From assembly GCF_000264995.1 (NCBI RefSeq), contig NW_006767434.1, positions 1,090,431 through 1,145,923 on the forward strand: DNA of 55,493 nucleotides, read 5' to 3'. Positions 44,780 through 55,493 of the stretch are shown here, piece by piece; positions within the stretch are counted from its first letter, which is position 1; each line of letters begins with the position of its first letter. A program made the position numbers and the translations under genes. The notes under the pieces were generated by a model, which saw only the letters and a program-made list of their open reading frames with translations, was not told the DNA's origin and did not search any database. The DNA comes from Punctularia strigosozonata HHB-11173 SS5 (Eukaryota > Basidiomycota > Agaricomycetes > Corticiales > Punctulariaceae).

Positions 44780-46024
44780 ATGGCCCCCAAGGAACAGAAA
44801 GCCCTCTTCGTCGTGGCAGAACGCGGCGATTACGCCGTTCGAAGTACGGCCGTGCCCTCTCCTGGTCGTGGCGAGATCCTCGCCAGGGTGGACGCGGCGG
44901 CCCTCAACCCGGTAGACTGGAAGATCAAGTACAACTACCAGAACTTGATCACTTGGGTAACGTATCCTGCGATCTTGGGCCATGACGGGGCTGGCGTCGT
45001 CGAGGAAGTTGGCGAGGGCGTCACGAACCTGAAGAAGGGGGATAAAATGTGCGTTTGTGATGAAGTGGCAGTGTCCGGGTGTTCGGATCAACTGAGTTGA
45101 ACCTGGTTCGCCACAGACTTTGGCAAGGCGTATGCCAGACTGATCGCGCGACGTTCCAACACTACACGCTTGTCACCGCCGACCTCGCCGCCAAGATCCC
45201 AGGCAACATCACCGTCGACGAAGCGGCATCCATCCCTTTGACGATCGCCACAGCCTTCTTGGGGTTGTACAACAAGAAGGCCGAGGACGGCGGCGGTGCG
45301 GCTCTGACTCCCTTCTGGGAGTCGTCGACGGCTTACGCTGGCCAGCCGATCGTCGTGCTTGGAGGTAGCACTTCCACCGGCCAATTCGGCGAGCCACACT
45401 TTCTCCTCCCGTTCGGCGTCTAGCGGGGCCACTAACGAGAGACTTCAGTCATCCAGTTCGCCCGCCTGTCCGGATTCTCCCCGATCATTACTACCGCGTC
45501 CGATAAGCATACGGACTATCTCAAATCCCTCGGCGCGACGCACGTTCTCGCTCGCTCGCTCTCTGACGACGCGTTGCGCGCCGAGATCCGCAAGATCGCG
45601 TCGCACCCCATCAAGTTCGTCTACGACGCCGTCGCCATCCCCGGCACGCAACACTTTGGGTGGTCGCTGCTCGGCGAAGGCGGACAGCTCATCCTCGCGC
45701 TGCCGCCTACTGAGGGCATCGTCCACAACAAGGACGGCAAGGACCTCGTGCGCGTGCTCGGCAACGTGAACTTTCCTGGAGAAAAAGAGGCGGGGCGCGA
45801 GCTATACGCGCGCCTTAGCCAGCTGCTGCAAAATGGGTCAATCAAGGTCGGTCTGCTGACGCGCTTCGTTTTGTGCCGAGAACTAACACTTCGGTTTTCG
45901 GTAGCCGAACCGCGTGCAAGTGGTCCCCGGCGGCCTTGCAGCAATCCCAGACGCGTTGGAGCTGCTCCGGGAGGAGAAAGTAGGCGGCATCAAGTTGATT
46001 GCACATCCTCAAGAAACCACATGA
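44780..46024 (+). CDS. MDR-family NADP-dependent oxidoreductase D, 352 aa
   Basis: The exons are 44780-45048, 45117-45388, 45449-45846 and 45905-46024. Intron 2 must use a GC donor (TTCG|GCGAGC) to keep the frame; all four paralogues have GT at this point. The protein starts MAPKEQKALFVVAERGDYAV, with PSPGRGEILARVDAAALNP, GHDGAGVVEEVGEGV, RATFQHYTLVTADLAAK and VVLGGSTSTGQF. It ends GGIKLIAHPQETT. Predicted activity is the same NADPH-dependent, zinc-independent reduction. It is closest to B, divergent from C across the MITE, and convergent with E (297 bp between stops). Confidence 0.9.
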
Positions 46025-46321
46025 GTAACGGTATCCAGTCAACGTGAACTCGAATTGAGGGATTATGTACTCTTACACGCGTACCGACACGCAATATAGG
46101 GAGCAGTTACACTTAGAGGTATAGAGTCCGACTGCCGGTGGGCGCTGCGTGGTCCCAGGTCGTCAGTTATGCAGGACCTCGATTGCAAGACGGCGTAAGG
46201 CGCAAGTCGCGACTCGGATCCAGTTGTAAGAGGTCAAACACATCTTTGTTACAAATTCATCTTAATATACACTTTCCCGACGACGACGACGACTTTCTGT
46301 TTGCTATGGTGGTCTTGATTC

Positions 46322-47543
46322 TCACGGTGTCTCCTGAGGACGCGCGATCAGCTTGACACCGCTGACCTTGTCGTGGCGCAACAACTCCAGCCCCTCAGGG
46401 ATACCCGCCAGCCCGTTGGGGAGCACTTGCACGCGATTCGGCTGCGAAAAGAACACGCTCAATCACAAGGGAAGGCACGTAACGCAACGCGGGACACCCA
46501 CCTTGATCGAGCCGTCGCTCAATAACTGACTGAGGCGCACATACAGCTCCCGCCCCGTTTCCTCCTGGCCAGGGTAGTTTACGTTCCCGAGTACCTCCAC
46601 GAGTTCCTTTCCGTCTGTGCCGTGAACGATGCCTTCAGCCGGTGGTAAGACCAAGAGCAACTGACCGCCCGGTGCGAGGAGCGACCACGCCGCTTTCTGC
46701 GTGTCAGCAAGGCTGACGGCGTCGTAGACAACCTTGACCGGCTGTGACGTGATCTTGGCGACCTCGGTGAGGAGAGCGTCGGCAGAGATTGTGCGGGAGA
46801 GGACGTGCGTTGCGCCGAGGGATTGGAGGAACACGGTGTGTTTTTCCGATGCGGTCGTGATGATGGGGGAGAACCCGGACAATCGGGCAAGCTGAATGAC
46901 TGGCTTTCACGTCAGCCCACTGACACCAGGCCCAGTATGAAGACGATGTTGCACTCACCAAACTGGCCAACGGAAGTGGCGCCTCCCAGTATGACAATCG
47001 GCTGGCCGGCGTAGGCGGTCGATGATTCCCAGAAGGGCGTCAGCTCCGCGCCTCCGCCCTGCCCGACCTTCTTCTTGTTGTACAGCGCGAGGAACGCGGT
47101 TGCGAGCGTGAGCGGTATGGACGCAGCTTCATCGACGCTCACGTTCTCCGGGATCTTCGCCGCGAGATCAGCGGAGAGGAGCGCGTACTGCTGGAACGTC
47201 GCGCGATCGTTCTTGAACATACCCTGCCACAGGCTGTGATCGTATCAGTTACGCCTCACCATGAAATTGAAAGAAGAGGCAGAACGTACATTTTATCGCC
47301 CTTGCTGAGGTGAGTGACGCCGTCACCAATCTCTTCGACAACGCCAGCGCCATCGGTCCCGAGGATCCCCGGGTATTGGAACCAGGTGTATGCCGTTATC
47401 TTCCAATCGACGGGATTAAGCGCCGTCGCCTCCACCCGAACGAGGACCTCGCCGGGCCCAGGGTTGGGTACGGGTGTGGCCCGAACAGCGTACTCTCCCT
47501 CTTTCGACAGGATGAAGAGAGCCTTTTGCTCTGCCGGAGCCAT
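46322..47543 (-). CDS. MDR-family NADP-dependent oxidoreductase E, 348 aa
   Basis: The exons are 47543-47290, 47233-46959, 46899-46502 and 46441-46322. It begins MAPAEQKALFILSKEGEYAV and has PNPGPGEVLVRVEATALNP. The substrate-side loop is four to five residues shorter than in A-D (WKITAYTWFQYPGILG). GTDGAGVVEEIGDGV, LWQGMFKNDRATFQQYALL, VILGGATSVGQF and GATHVLSRTIS follow, and it ends SGVKLIARPQETP. It has features of both the A/C and B/D pairs, so its place in the duplication order is unclear. The short loop near the active-site entrance may change substrate range, an inference. Confidence 0.9.
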
Positions 47544-48521
47544 GTCGATGTCGAGGTGTGATATGGGCGGGACGAGGGACCCTCAAGAGATTGCGGTTTG
47601 TGAACTGCACTGGGTTCATATTCAGACCCATGATATCGAATATATCGTGAGTCCGGTCGTTAGAGAGCAAGCCGACGTGACGTTGGCTGGCACACATAAG
47701 TAGTACGTCAGCGGGCATTCGCACGGGAAATCAGCGTGCACATCAAGTACGTCATGCATCTGAGTTGTCTGAGCAACGCGGGGCATGGGGAGACAAACAG
47801 TCGCGAGAGGTGGATCAGACGGGACAGAATGACATTGAACTAAGCAATCCTAAGTACTACTTATTACGTCGCAAGCGATTTGCCGCTCATGTCGAACGCA
47901 AATAATCTCAGCGGTTGCAGGTCATATTACTTACAGGCCCGATATATACAGAAGTAGGCAAGTACATATACACAGGTAAGTGTTGCTATACCCGTGAGTA
48001 CCCATCACGTTTAACCAGGTAGATGATCGGGCACGGTGTGCAGGCATGAGATATGGATCACCCCATAGTCGAACGACTGTCTTCACGCTCTAGAGTGTGC
48101 CTGGGGAGAGGACATATAGTCGGGATACAGTGTTTGGACATACATCACCATGATGTCACGCACGGCATCGTTCGATGGTGTTGTCGCAAAACCCAATAAA
48201 ACTTACCGGCCGTACCAGCGGGATCCAGGGGGAGAGGGGAGAGAGAGCAATGAGCACTCGTTGATCAAGGTTTCGACCTTCTGGACCTTCTTCAATACGT
48301 TCCGTTCCGGACGAATGCGTCATTCAATTGCGGAGCAGGATGTAGCGTACGCTGCCTTGGCTCTCCGGCACCGTTCAGCGCGCCGCTCGAGGCTCGTGCT
48401 CGTTGACATTTCCAGTCATTAAACCATGAACGATGGCCAAATAGAGAGCAAGCAGATGTGTGGTTCTCGTGATCTCTAAGCACAAGCTTGTTTCGCTGAG
48501 TAGAACAGTTGTATGAATCGT
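47544..48521. other. Intergenic, about 1 kb, no gene seen
   Basis: This runs from the promoter side of oxidoreductase E to the 3' end of the kinase-TPR gene. A TATA-like run lies around 47638-47646. Open frames are short and without domains. Confidence 0.45.
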
Positions 48522-51072
48522 TCAGGCCAAATCACGTCCCGGCCCACGTGGCTCATCACCGGCTGGGCTTGGGAAGTCGAAAAGGGCGGCAAGCTTGAGC
48601 GCTGTTGGATCGCCATCCCGCAGACCTCGCCGCGAGAGACAAAACACCAGGTCATGGAAGGAACGCGCGCAATCCGGACGCCTTTCGCTTCCCAAACCAA
48701 CCAGCACTCGGAAGTACGCCAATGCTTCATCCAGGTCCGCAACGTTCCCCACACGCTTGAAGGACTTTCTGAGGGATGAAGCGAGCTGGAGCACGAGGCC
48801 GGATTTCTCGATCACGTCAGCTGAGGTCTCGCCGCACGCGGCGGCATGGGTGTAGTGGAGGATCGCTTGTTTCAGGGCTTTGACGTCGCCGTACCGTTTG
48901 TGACGCTCCCGATAGGCATCGGCGAGGCGCGTATGCAAGCTGGCCTGCTTACGATTATACGCGGGTTCGCCAGCGACGGCGATCCGGTAATACGCGATGC
49001 ACTCGTCGAGATCTATCGGGGAGTTGCGATGACCGTAGCGCAGCCATAGCGTATCTGCAAGGTCCACCAGCGTATCGTCCGAATGGGGATCGTGGAGAGC
49101 GTGTAGTTTCAGCGCAGCTCGGAGGCAAACGATAGCTTCGTCCAAGTTTTGACGCCGGAGGAGACGCTCATAGCGGTTTTTGAGGCAAAGACCGAGCTCG
49201 TGGACGATAGGAGCCTTGTTTTTGTTCATGTTCGTGTAGTGGTGCAGCATGTCCCGAAGGAGCGCAATGACGGCGTCCAACGTCTCGCGGGTGACGTCGC
49301 ATGAACGTAAACTGCGAAGCCGTCCGGAGAACTCTGCAATGATCGTGGCCAACTCATCGAAGGACGTGTCTACGTGGTGAGGGCCGTTGAGTTGCATTTG
49401 GGATATAAAGCGATGCACAGCGACAGCTTCGTTGACGCCGTCCAACTGCTTGAGGCGGTGTTGCAGAGCGGATACGATTGCGACAAAGGTTGGGCGAACG
49501 GCAGAGGAGCCGGAGGAGGACACGACCAGAGAATGGGTCGGTACCGGAACCTCGATTGGGAGCTGTACGCTGGGGGCTGATATACACCGCAACTCTTCGA
49601 CGACATTACGCGAGGTCGGTCGGACGTCGGGTACGATATCCCAGCAACGCTCCACTAGGGTCCAAAGGAGTTTGGAGATAGGGCGGCCACGAATGGACTT
49701 CGGCCTATGAGGTCGGGCTCCCGCCATCACCCGAGCTACAACGTTGTATTCATTACGGATCTCCGCAAATGGGGGCAATCCGGTATGCGCCTGAGAGAGA
49801 ATTGTCATCGGCCAACTGAAGAGCCAGTGCATCAAACAAATCACGAACCTCCAGGCAGACGCAACCAAATGCGTAAACGTCACTATGAAGAGTCCTGTGA
49901 ACATCGCCTGTAGCGAGCAGTTCGGGGGCGTTCCAGCGATAGGAGCCGTTACTCGTGGTGGGTGTGACTTTTTCGCCAGCCATGATCACTGACAGGCCGA
50001 AATCGGCGAGCTTAGCGTGGCCTTTGCGGTCTACGAGGATGTTGGACTGTATGCCCTGCTTGCTCAGATTACGACATTAGGATAGTTACGTGAAGACATA
50101 CACATCGAAGGTCCCCGTGGACTACAGACAAACAGTGCAGGTAGTCCATGCCGAGCGCAGCTTGCAACAGCTACAGAACAGGAGAGGTCATCACGGTATG
50201 CGATTCGGAAGTGTATATATAGCATACCAACGTGTTGATGTCCAAAGGACTGGGATTCATTCGAGTTCTGTAATCCAGCAAACTTCCGCCATGCATCCAG
50301 GGCGAGACTGCGCAGATCATGAAATCAAAGGTTGACGCATCGACACCTATAAATGGCAATACATTGGGATGATCCAAGGCTTGCCAAAGGAGAACCTCGC
50401 GGCAGAGTCTCTATCAGTAGGAGTCGTCAGACTGTAATCGGGGTGGGTGGTGCACACCGCGCTGATCAAGCATACCTTGTGGATGGCTGAGCGTTCTTGG
50501 GAATGAGCATAGATGCGGAAACGTTTCAACGCGACCTCTTGTCCGTAATACGACCCTCGCAATATATCCGCAAAACCTCCGGCGTTGACGGGGTCCCGTG
50601 AATGCAGTTGAACGCCCGCGACAAAGAGCTTCGAGGGAAGGACGTTGGTTTGCTGTACCAGCCTCACCAAGAGTTGACTGATGGCTTTGCGAGCTGCACC
50701 GTTATGACGTTCTCCAGAGCTGACGACGGTCAAGGCCTACAAAGAAGTTTTAAGATCATTCGGGCCAAAACACAAGATACGGACGTCGTAAAGATAGTTG
50801 ACGAGAGCCACGTCGTTGGAAGTGTTCACACTGCGGTCTGAGGGAAACAACCGTACGGCAGGGTCTTCGGGTATATGCGCTTGCACCAGCAAGGCCCAAG
50901 TTGCTTCGTCAAAATCTGCGTCATTTAAGGCTGTTAGTCCAAGTCTTCCAAGGCAACTGTCACAACACAAAACGCAATAGAACGTACCGATCCGGTTTGG
51001 TCCAACCGGGTTGGTAACATCACGAGATAGCTTGGAATAGCTGGTACTCATTCGAGTCGGGTCTGATTCCAT
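48522..51072 (-). CDS. Protein kinase fused to tetratricopeptide repeats, 734 aa
   Basis: The exons are 51072-50988, 50915-50785, 50736-50476, 50410-50228, 50170-50102, 50055-49849 and 49790-48522, all in phase. Residues about 110-350 are a tyrosine-kinase-like domain: GGFADILRG (Gly loop), VALKRF (Lys143), DHPNVLPFIG, VVHGDLR (HRD replaced by HGD, Asp240), QSNILV, ADFGLS (Asp261), YRWNAPEL, SDVYAFGCVCLE and RCWDIVPDVRPT. All catalytic residues are present, so it is probably active. HGDLR with RWMAPE-like motifs is typical of expanded Agaricomycete TKL kinases. Residues about 480-715 hold TPR-type repeats (LGLCLKNRYERL, LDEAIVCLRAALKL, LDECIAYYRIAV). The short N-terminal 100 residues are unrecognised. 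The TPR style resembles that of the TPR-CHAT gene 15 kb away, suggesting related ligands. Confidence 0.87.
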
Positions 51073-51705
51073 CTCATCCGCGAATTGAAGTCTGGCACGA
51101 TGGACGCTTGTGTCCCCGGTACGGAGGCTTTGTGCTACCAGAAGGCGCTAGGCAGCATATGAGAGAGAACAAGAGGAGAACAGTAGCCATGTCTGTGTCC
51201 CAGTATAAGTAGGAAGAGACAGTATACGGGCGCTCAGAAGCATGTTGACAGCTCGCCGCATAGGGTGAGGGGGCAATATGGGGGTAACAAGGCGGTGCAA
51301 AGCTATCTGTCCTTGCGCCCCTCTGGATGGACCAGTGTCCCTGTTTCGCAAGTCGGTGATGGTCCAGGAAAGCGAGTTCATCGATATGTGTGGTAGTTAT
51401 GTGATTGATTGTTGTTTTGACGGGCAGAGAGCAGAGGCTCTACGTAAATAATCTCCTAGTTGAGAGAGGAAGGGAGAGTTTTGTTGTACGTTCCGTAAAT
51501 CTTTCACTCTTCGGCTTCGACCAAGAGGCAAATACCATGCACATACTCTACAAATACTCGACGCGGATGCAAAGGACGGGGTCTTTCCTCGCACACCCAC
51601 CATATGCGCTGATTGTTTGGCCCTGGACTGCGGAAAGTATTACGCGTACATAAGTCGACGCGATCTTGTTTGATTCAAGTGGCCTGCTTTTGCTAACGGA
51701 CGACC
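51073..51705. other. Divergent intergenic region
   Basis: This 633-bp interval between the kinase-TPR and MFS start codons contains no supported gene. The promoters of both genes must lie here. Confidence 0.45.
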
Positions 51706-53652
51706 ATGGCCTCTCAGCCCGTCGAGGAGACGTCGGAGCGGACACCCTTGCTCCCGGACACCACCGCAGCCACCACCTCGCGAGTCCAACATGCTACCGA
51801 TGGAGAGACGCCACTGCCCAAGGGCCAAATCCTACTCCTCAGCTTCACGCGGATCGCAGAACCACTCACTTTCGCGATTCTATTCCCCTTCGTGAATGCC
51901 ATGGTGCTCAGGACGGGCGAGGTGGAGGTGGAGGAGGTTGGGTACTATGTTGGTGCGATAGAGAGCCTGTTCTCACTCGTGCAGATGATGTTCCGTACGT
52001 GTCCAGCTGTGGCTTGCTCATGCTCGTAACTGAGAAATTGAGCATAGTGATTTCCTGGGGTTGGGCCGCGGACAAGTACGGGCGAAAACCGGTGCTGCTC
52101 ATCTCCTTGCTGGGAGCAGCTCTCTCCACGACTCTGTTCGGTTTCTCGACGAAAATCTGGCACATGTTCGTGGCGCGCTGCATTGGAGGTTTATTCGGGG
52201 GAAATGCCGTAGTGGTTCGAACGGTGAGTACGGTTCGTTGTGCACGAGGAGCTTTGTTCATCCTCCGTGCTGCATTATAGCTCTTTGCGGAGATATCAGA
52301 TAGCACGAACCAAGCCAGAGCGTTCAGCTTCTTCGCATTCGCTTCGAACATCGGACTGATGGTCGGTACGCGTCATTCGTGTCCTCATCTTCTATGACAT
52401 CTACTCATGTTCATATTCACCTTCACAGGTCCCCTGATCGGCGGCGCCTTCGCCGAACCCGAGGATGCCTGGCCCGGCACGTTCGGGCGCATAGGATTCC
52501 TCCGCACCTATCCCTACGCCTTGCCATGCCTCGTCTCCGGGTCCTACTGCCTCCTCGCGTTCGCCCTCAACGCCGTCTTCCTCCGCGAACCAGCGAAGCG
52601 CGAGCACGACCCGAAGAAGGACGGTCCCAAGCCCGGGCTGAGGACTCTCCTGACGCCGCCGGTGCTCAAAGCATTACTCGTTTTCAGCGCAGCTATGTTC
52701 CTCGGATTGGCGTACAGTAAGATTTGTCTCTTCCTTCAAAGCGCGAGGACAACAAGAACTGACGTGTTGAATTGTCTCGCAGCTGCGGTACTGCCGATCT
52801 GGCTCTTCACCCCGGTCCACCTGGGCGGGCTCAACTTCCCACCGTCGCAGATCGCCGTCCTCATCGCTCTGGCCGGCTTTTCTCAGTCGCTATGGCTCCT
52901 GTTGGCCATGCCGCCTCTCGATAAGGCGCTGGGAACGTATCGCCTCCTGCGGATCTGCTTTACTGTGATCACCCTGCCTTTCCTTCCCGATTCATTGCGG
53001 TGTGGCTGACGTCCCCGTTTTGCAGTTCTGGCCGTGGTTCCTCCTCACGCCAATCGCGGTCAGTCTGATGGCCAGAGCCGGCGACTGGGTCGTCGTCTTC
53101 ATACTCGTAGGGTTGATGCACACCCTTGGAAGCGGGGTCGCCATGGCGTTCAGTGCGTAATCAATCGCATTCAGGTGGTGTGGCGTACTGATGAGTTCCG
53201 GAAACAGCTTCGGTACAGCTTCTCTTGAACAACGTCTCGCCCCCAGCCCATCTTGGCGCTATCAACGGCCTCGCGCTGACCATCAATAGTGGCATCCGCA
53301 CCTTCACTCCGGCGCTGTTCGCGTCTATATTCGCCGTCGGCGTCCAAAAGAACATCTTGGGACGGTACGCTTCTGACTCTGTCTCCTTCCATCTCCAGTG
53401 CCGCATATACTCAACGTTCCTTTCGATAGATATCTCGCGTGGGTGGTCCTATGGGCATGCGGTATGATAGGCTACTTCGTCAGCATGCTCGCGCCGAGGG
53501 AGAACGTGCGCGTGACTGGCGTAGGCGAGCCGGAGTCGGAGCCGCTCGCCGACGAGGAGCAGGTCGCCGGGGCTGAGGTCACTGGTGCAACAGCGAGCAA
53601 CGGCAGCCCTGCGTCTACCACCACCTTGATTGAATCTGACAACGCTCGATGA
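51706..53652 (+). CDS. Major facilitator superfamily transporter (DHA1-like), 508 aa
   Basis: The eight exons are 51706-51994, 52048-52223, 52281-52365, 52429-52716, 52783-52964, 53026-53152, 53208-53364 and 53430-53652, all GT-AG and in phase. A hydrophilic N-terminus (TSERTPLLPD) precedes about twelve hydrophobic segments. Loop 2-3 carries MFS motif A, GWAADKYGRKPVLL (about residues 101-114), and MVARCIGG-like and SNIGLMVGPLIGGAFAEP stretches match the motif B/C regions. The central loop after segment 6 is charged (AKREHDPKKDGPK). The C-terminal tail is acidic and hydrophilic. It should be a proton-coupled transporter in the plasma or vacuolar membrane; the substrate is unknown. It could export products of the nearby reductases, but nothing in the sequence shows this. 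Confidence 0.92.
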
Positions 53653-54102
53653 CCCTGGGCTGATAGGTCCCCGACCCCAATTGTACATATCGTTAATACT
53701 TCATCATGAAGGATATAGAGCAGGGCTCCGTTATCACGAAGCCCTTGATACCACGTAATACGGTGCCCCCAGCGAGTGTCTTCTCTATTCCGGTAGTCGG
53801 GTACGTTACGACCACACGAACTCGATCTTTCTAGTGCAAGGGCACTCCGACGGTAGGGCCAGAGAAAGATCGAAGCCCATCACCAAAACCAGGAAGAGAC
53901 CGAAGCGGTACATAGTTAATTGAGCCAAAGGTCAGCGGCTAGAGCAATGCGATAGAAGCCGCATCCAATCCGGCATGCACATCGTAGACGATTCCAAGCC
54001 CAAGCAATTACAATGTATTACCCTGTCGTAGATGAAAACTGTGCCATCCAGAAATATTAGTATGCATACATTCACCACTCCCGAATTTGAACCAGAAACA
54101 CC
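53653..54102. other. Convergent intergenic region, no gene seen
   Basis: This stretch between the MFS gene and the minus-strand basic protein gene contains no supported feature. Confidence 0.45.
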
Positions 54103-54663
54103 TCATCGACAGCCCATCCTGTCATACTTGTCCGGACGACCCTGGAGGTGCGTCAACCTGGTGCCGTAGATTGTCATTGTGTACCGCGGATCTCTTGTCA
54201 TCGCTGCGAGCGCGTCGCAATTGAATTTTTCTTCGCCGAGAGCGGCTCGCTTGCGAGTTGCAAGCTGCCTGAGGGAGTCGAGGGAGTATATGGTCTTGGG
54301 AGAACACGCGAAGGTCTGATACGGAAGGCTCCGCATTTCCTTAGGAGTCAGGCTGAACGCTCTCTGCGCGTCGCTCTTCAACAGGACCTGCGATGTGGAT
54401 CGTCTAGCGCTGTTGTCTGGCGAGGCATGCAAAGCACGCACTCTGGTGCCCATCGCGAAGGTTAGGACACGCCCTTCCGACGCGAGACTCGCGTCCCATG
54501 CCTTCTTCTTGTCGCGCGCCTCTTTCCGAGCAGCGACCATGCGTTTCTTCTCCTCTCTTTCCTCCGGCGTCAGGACAACCCTTTTCCTCGACTTCTTCAC
54601 CTCAACTTGGGCGGCCTCTTCCAGAGCATACGCGCACATGGAGCCGTGACCATAGCGAGGCAT
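54103..54663 (-). CDS. Basic 186-aa protein, possible XPA C-terminal-type module
   Basis: A single uninterrupted frame starts at ATG 54663. The first third is strongly basic and probably coiled-coil (KKSRKRVVLTPEEREEKKR, then ARKEARDKKKAWD). Then LLKSDAQRAFSLTPKEMRSL, PYQTF, SPKTIYSLDSLRQLATRKR and ALGEEKF follow. The order Lys-Ser-Asp-Ala-x-x-x-Phe-x-Leu, then a Leu-Pro turn, then a helix with Leu-Arg-x-Leu-Ala resembles the DNA-binding C-terminal domain of XPA, a module also seen in small basidiomycete proteins. The zinc finger of true XPA is absent. If the match is real it could bind DNA; otherwise it is an orphan. Confidence 0.55.
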   Translation of the reverse strand: MPRYGHGSMCAYALEEAAQVEVKKSRKRVVLTPEEREEKKRMVAARKEARDKKKAWDASLASEGRVLTFAMGTRVRALHASPDNSARRSTSQVLLKSDAQRAFSLTPKEMRSLPYQTFACSPKTIYSLDSLRQLATRKRAALGEEKFNCDALAAMTRDPRYTMTIYGTRLTHLQGRPDKYDRMGCR

Positions 54664-55493
54664 GACGACAGTTAGGTGTTGAAATTAGGTAGGATATCTC
54701 GGGTCGCGGAGAATATAATAAACAGTCAGGTACGTCGGATGCAACGAAGGCAGAGCGTCGCCGTCACGCGGCGAAGTGGAAGTAGGAAAAACGCGTGACG
54801 TCGCGCGATTCTCAGTGACGTGAGCGTTACTTACACCGCTTCCGTTGTTTGGCAAATGACTTCCCAAGCAAGTTATCGCAGCTTTACGCACAGGACCGTT
54901 ATCCCTCAACGCTCCGCGCGACCGTCAGTCAGTTCAATCAAGTGCACGAGTCGTTCAGAATCCAAAGGTCTATGTCGAGCTTGTTCCGATAAACACGCGG
55001 CCTTCTCGGCTTGTGCTTTCTAGGCGTTGTTAAAGTCTGTACACACTGGAATCATTTCTGGTGTGAAAGCTGCGCTGCCGCACACAGTGGCGGGCGACGT
55101 CAAGCTCACCTGGTTGAGTCTGGGTAAGTCTCAGTCTGTGGAGGACAGAAGTAAAGCGACTTATATTGCAACGCTCAGACAGGCCTGTATATATACTACA
55201 GAGAGTGGCTATGCGGTGCAATCACATGCTAAGCTATAGAACAATAAAGAAGGCTGTGGAACGTAGCAACGTACAGCCTATTGTGTCAGAAATAGATACA
55301 GCTGTGCCGAGGACGGCAGTCAAGGCGGGCTGTGCCAGCGCCTGTGAATCGGTGGCTGTAGAGCGCCAATTCAACACTCCCCCTCGCTGAGTGCAACGGT
55401 AGGCACGTGAGCGGATATGGCGCAAAAATGCAGCCACAGGGAGGACAATGGTTTCAACCGAACACTAAGCCCAGTTGTGACCTGAACTTGAGG
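54664..55493. other. Right edge, no gene seen
   Basis: Only short open frames without domains or splice logic occur from the promoter of the basic protein gene to the end of the window. Confidence 0.45.

Noticed and set aside
33806-53652. Complete secondary-metabolite gene cluster
   Set aside because: Reductases and an MFS transporter are present, but there is no backbone synthase, P450 or pathway regulator in the window.

Overview
The window is nuclear DNA of a filamentous basidiomycete, most likely an Agaricomycete. Protein-coding genes are broken by many 45-70 nt introns with fungal splice signals. Gene content also fits: a KDZ transposase with a CxC2 zinc cluster, a WFxN-type Agaricomycete protein, a viroplasmin/RNase H1-type hybrid-binding protein, TPR-CHAT and kinase-TPR proteins. 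There is no operon structure, and 812 unknown bases lie at 14113-14924. All exon models below were built by hand from splice signals, reading phase and family knowledge; no search was run.

Left part (1-19.8 kb): repeat-rich and accessory. It holds an imperfect tandem array built around TCATACA (1-800), a WFxN protein gene with a coding minisatellite (1395-4244), and a small viroplasmin-domain gene followed by three decayed tandem copies of its last exon (5428-7250). An apparently complete KDZ DNA transposase gene follows (7797-11603), then a degenerate 48-bp minisatellite, two further TCATACA-rich arrays around the assembly gap, and about 4 kb with no convincing gene. The part ends in a near-perfect 31-bp-arm hairpin.

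Middle part (19.8-33.1 kb): conserved metabolic and housekeeping genes. These are a 2-oxoglutarate/Fe(II) oxygenase, a secreted GH20 beta-N-acetylhexosaminidase, and an ENTH-domain clathrin adaptor sharing a 190-bp divergent promoter with a Tgl2-like lipase. A TPR-CHAT putative caspase-like protease closes the part.

Right part (33.8-55.5 kb): a redox gene cluster. It starts with a tandem pair of short-chain dehydrogenases, the second dead from a frameshift and a stop inside the catalytic YxxxK motif. Five paralogous zinc-free medium-chain (MDR/enoyl-reductase-like) NADP-dependent oxidoreductases follow in strictly alternating orientation (-,+,-,+,-) with an identical four-exon plan. Their arrangement and a shared upstream element point to duplication of a divergent pair, and a 671-bp Tc1/mariner-type MITE sits in the second divergent promoter. 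A kinase-TPR fusion, an MFS transporter and a small basic protein follow. TPR-CHAT and kinase-TPR genes thus flank the oxidoreductase cluster. No PKS, NRPS or terpene synthase is present, so the redox cluster looks like an expanded detoxification or reductase family rather than a complete biosynthetic cluster.
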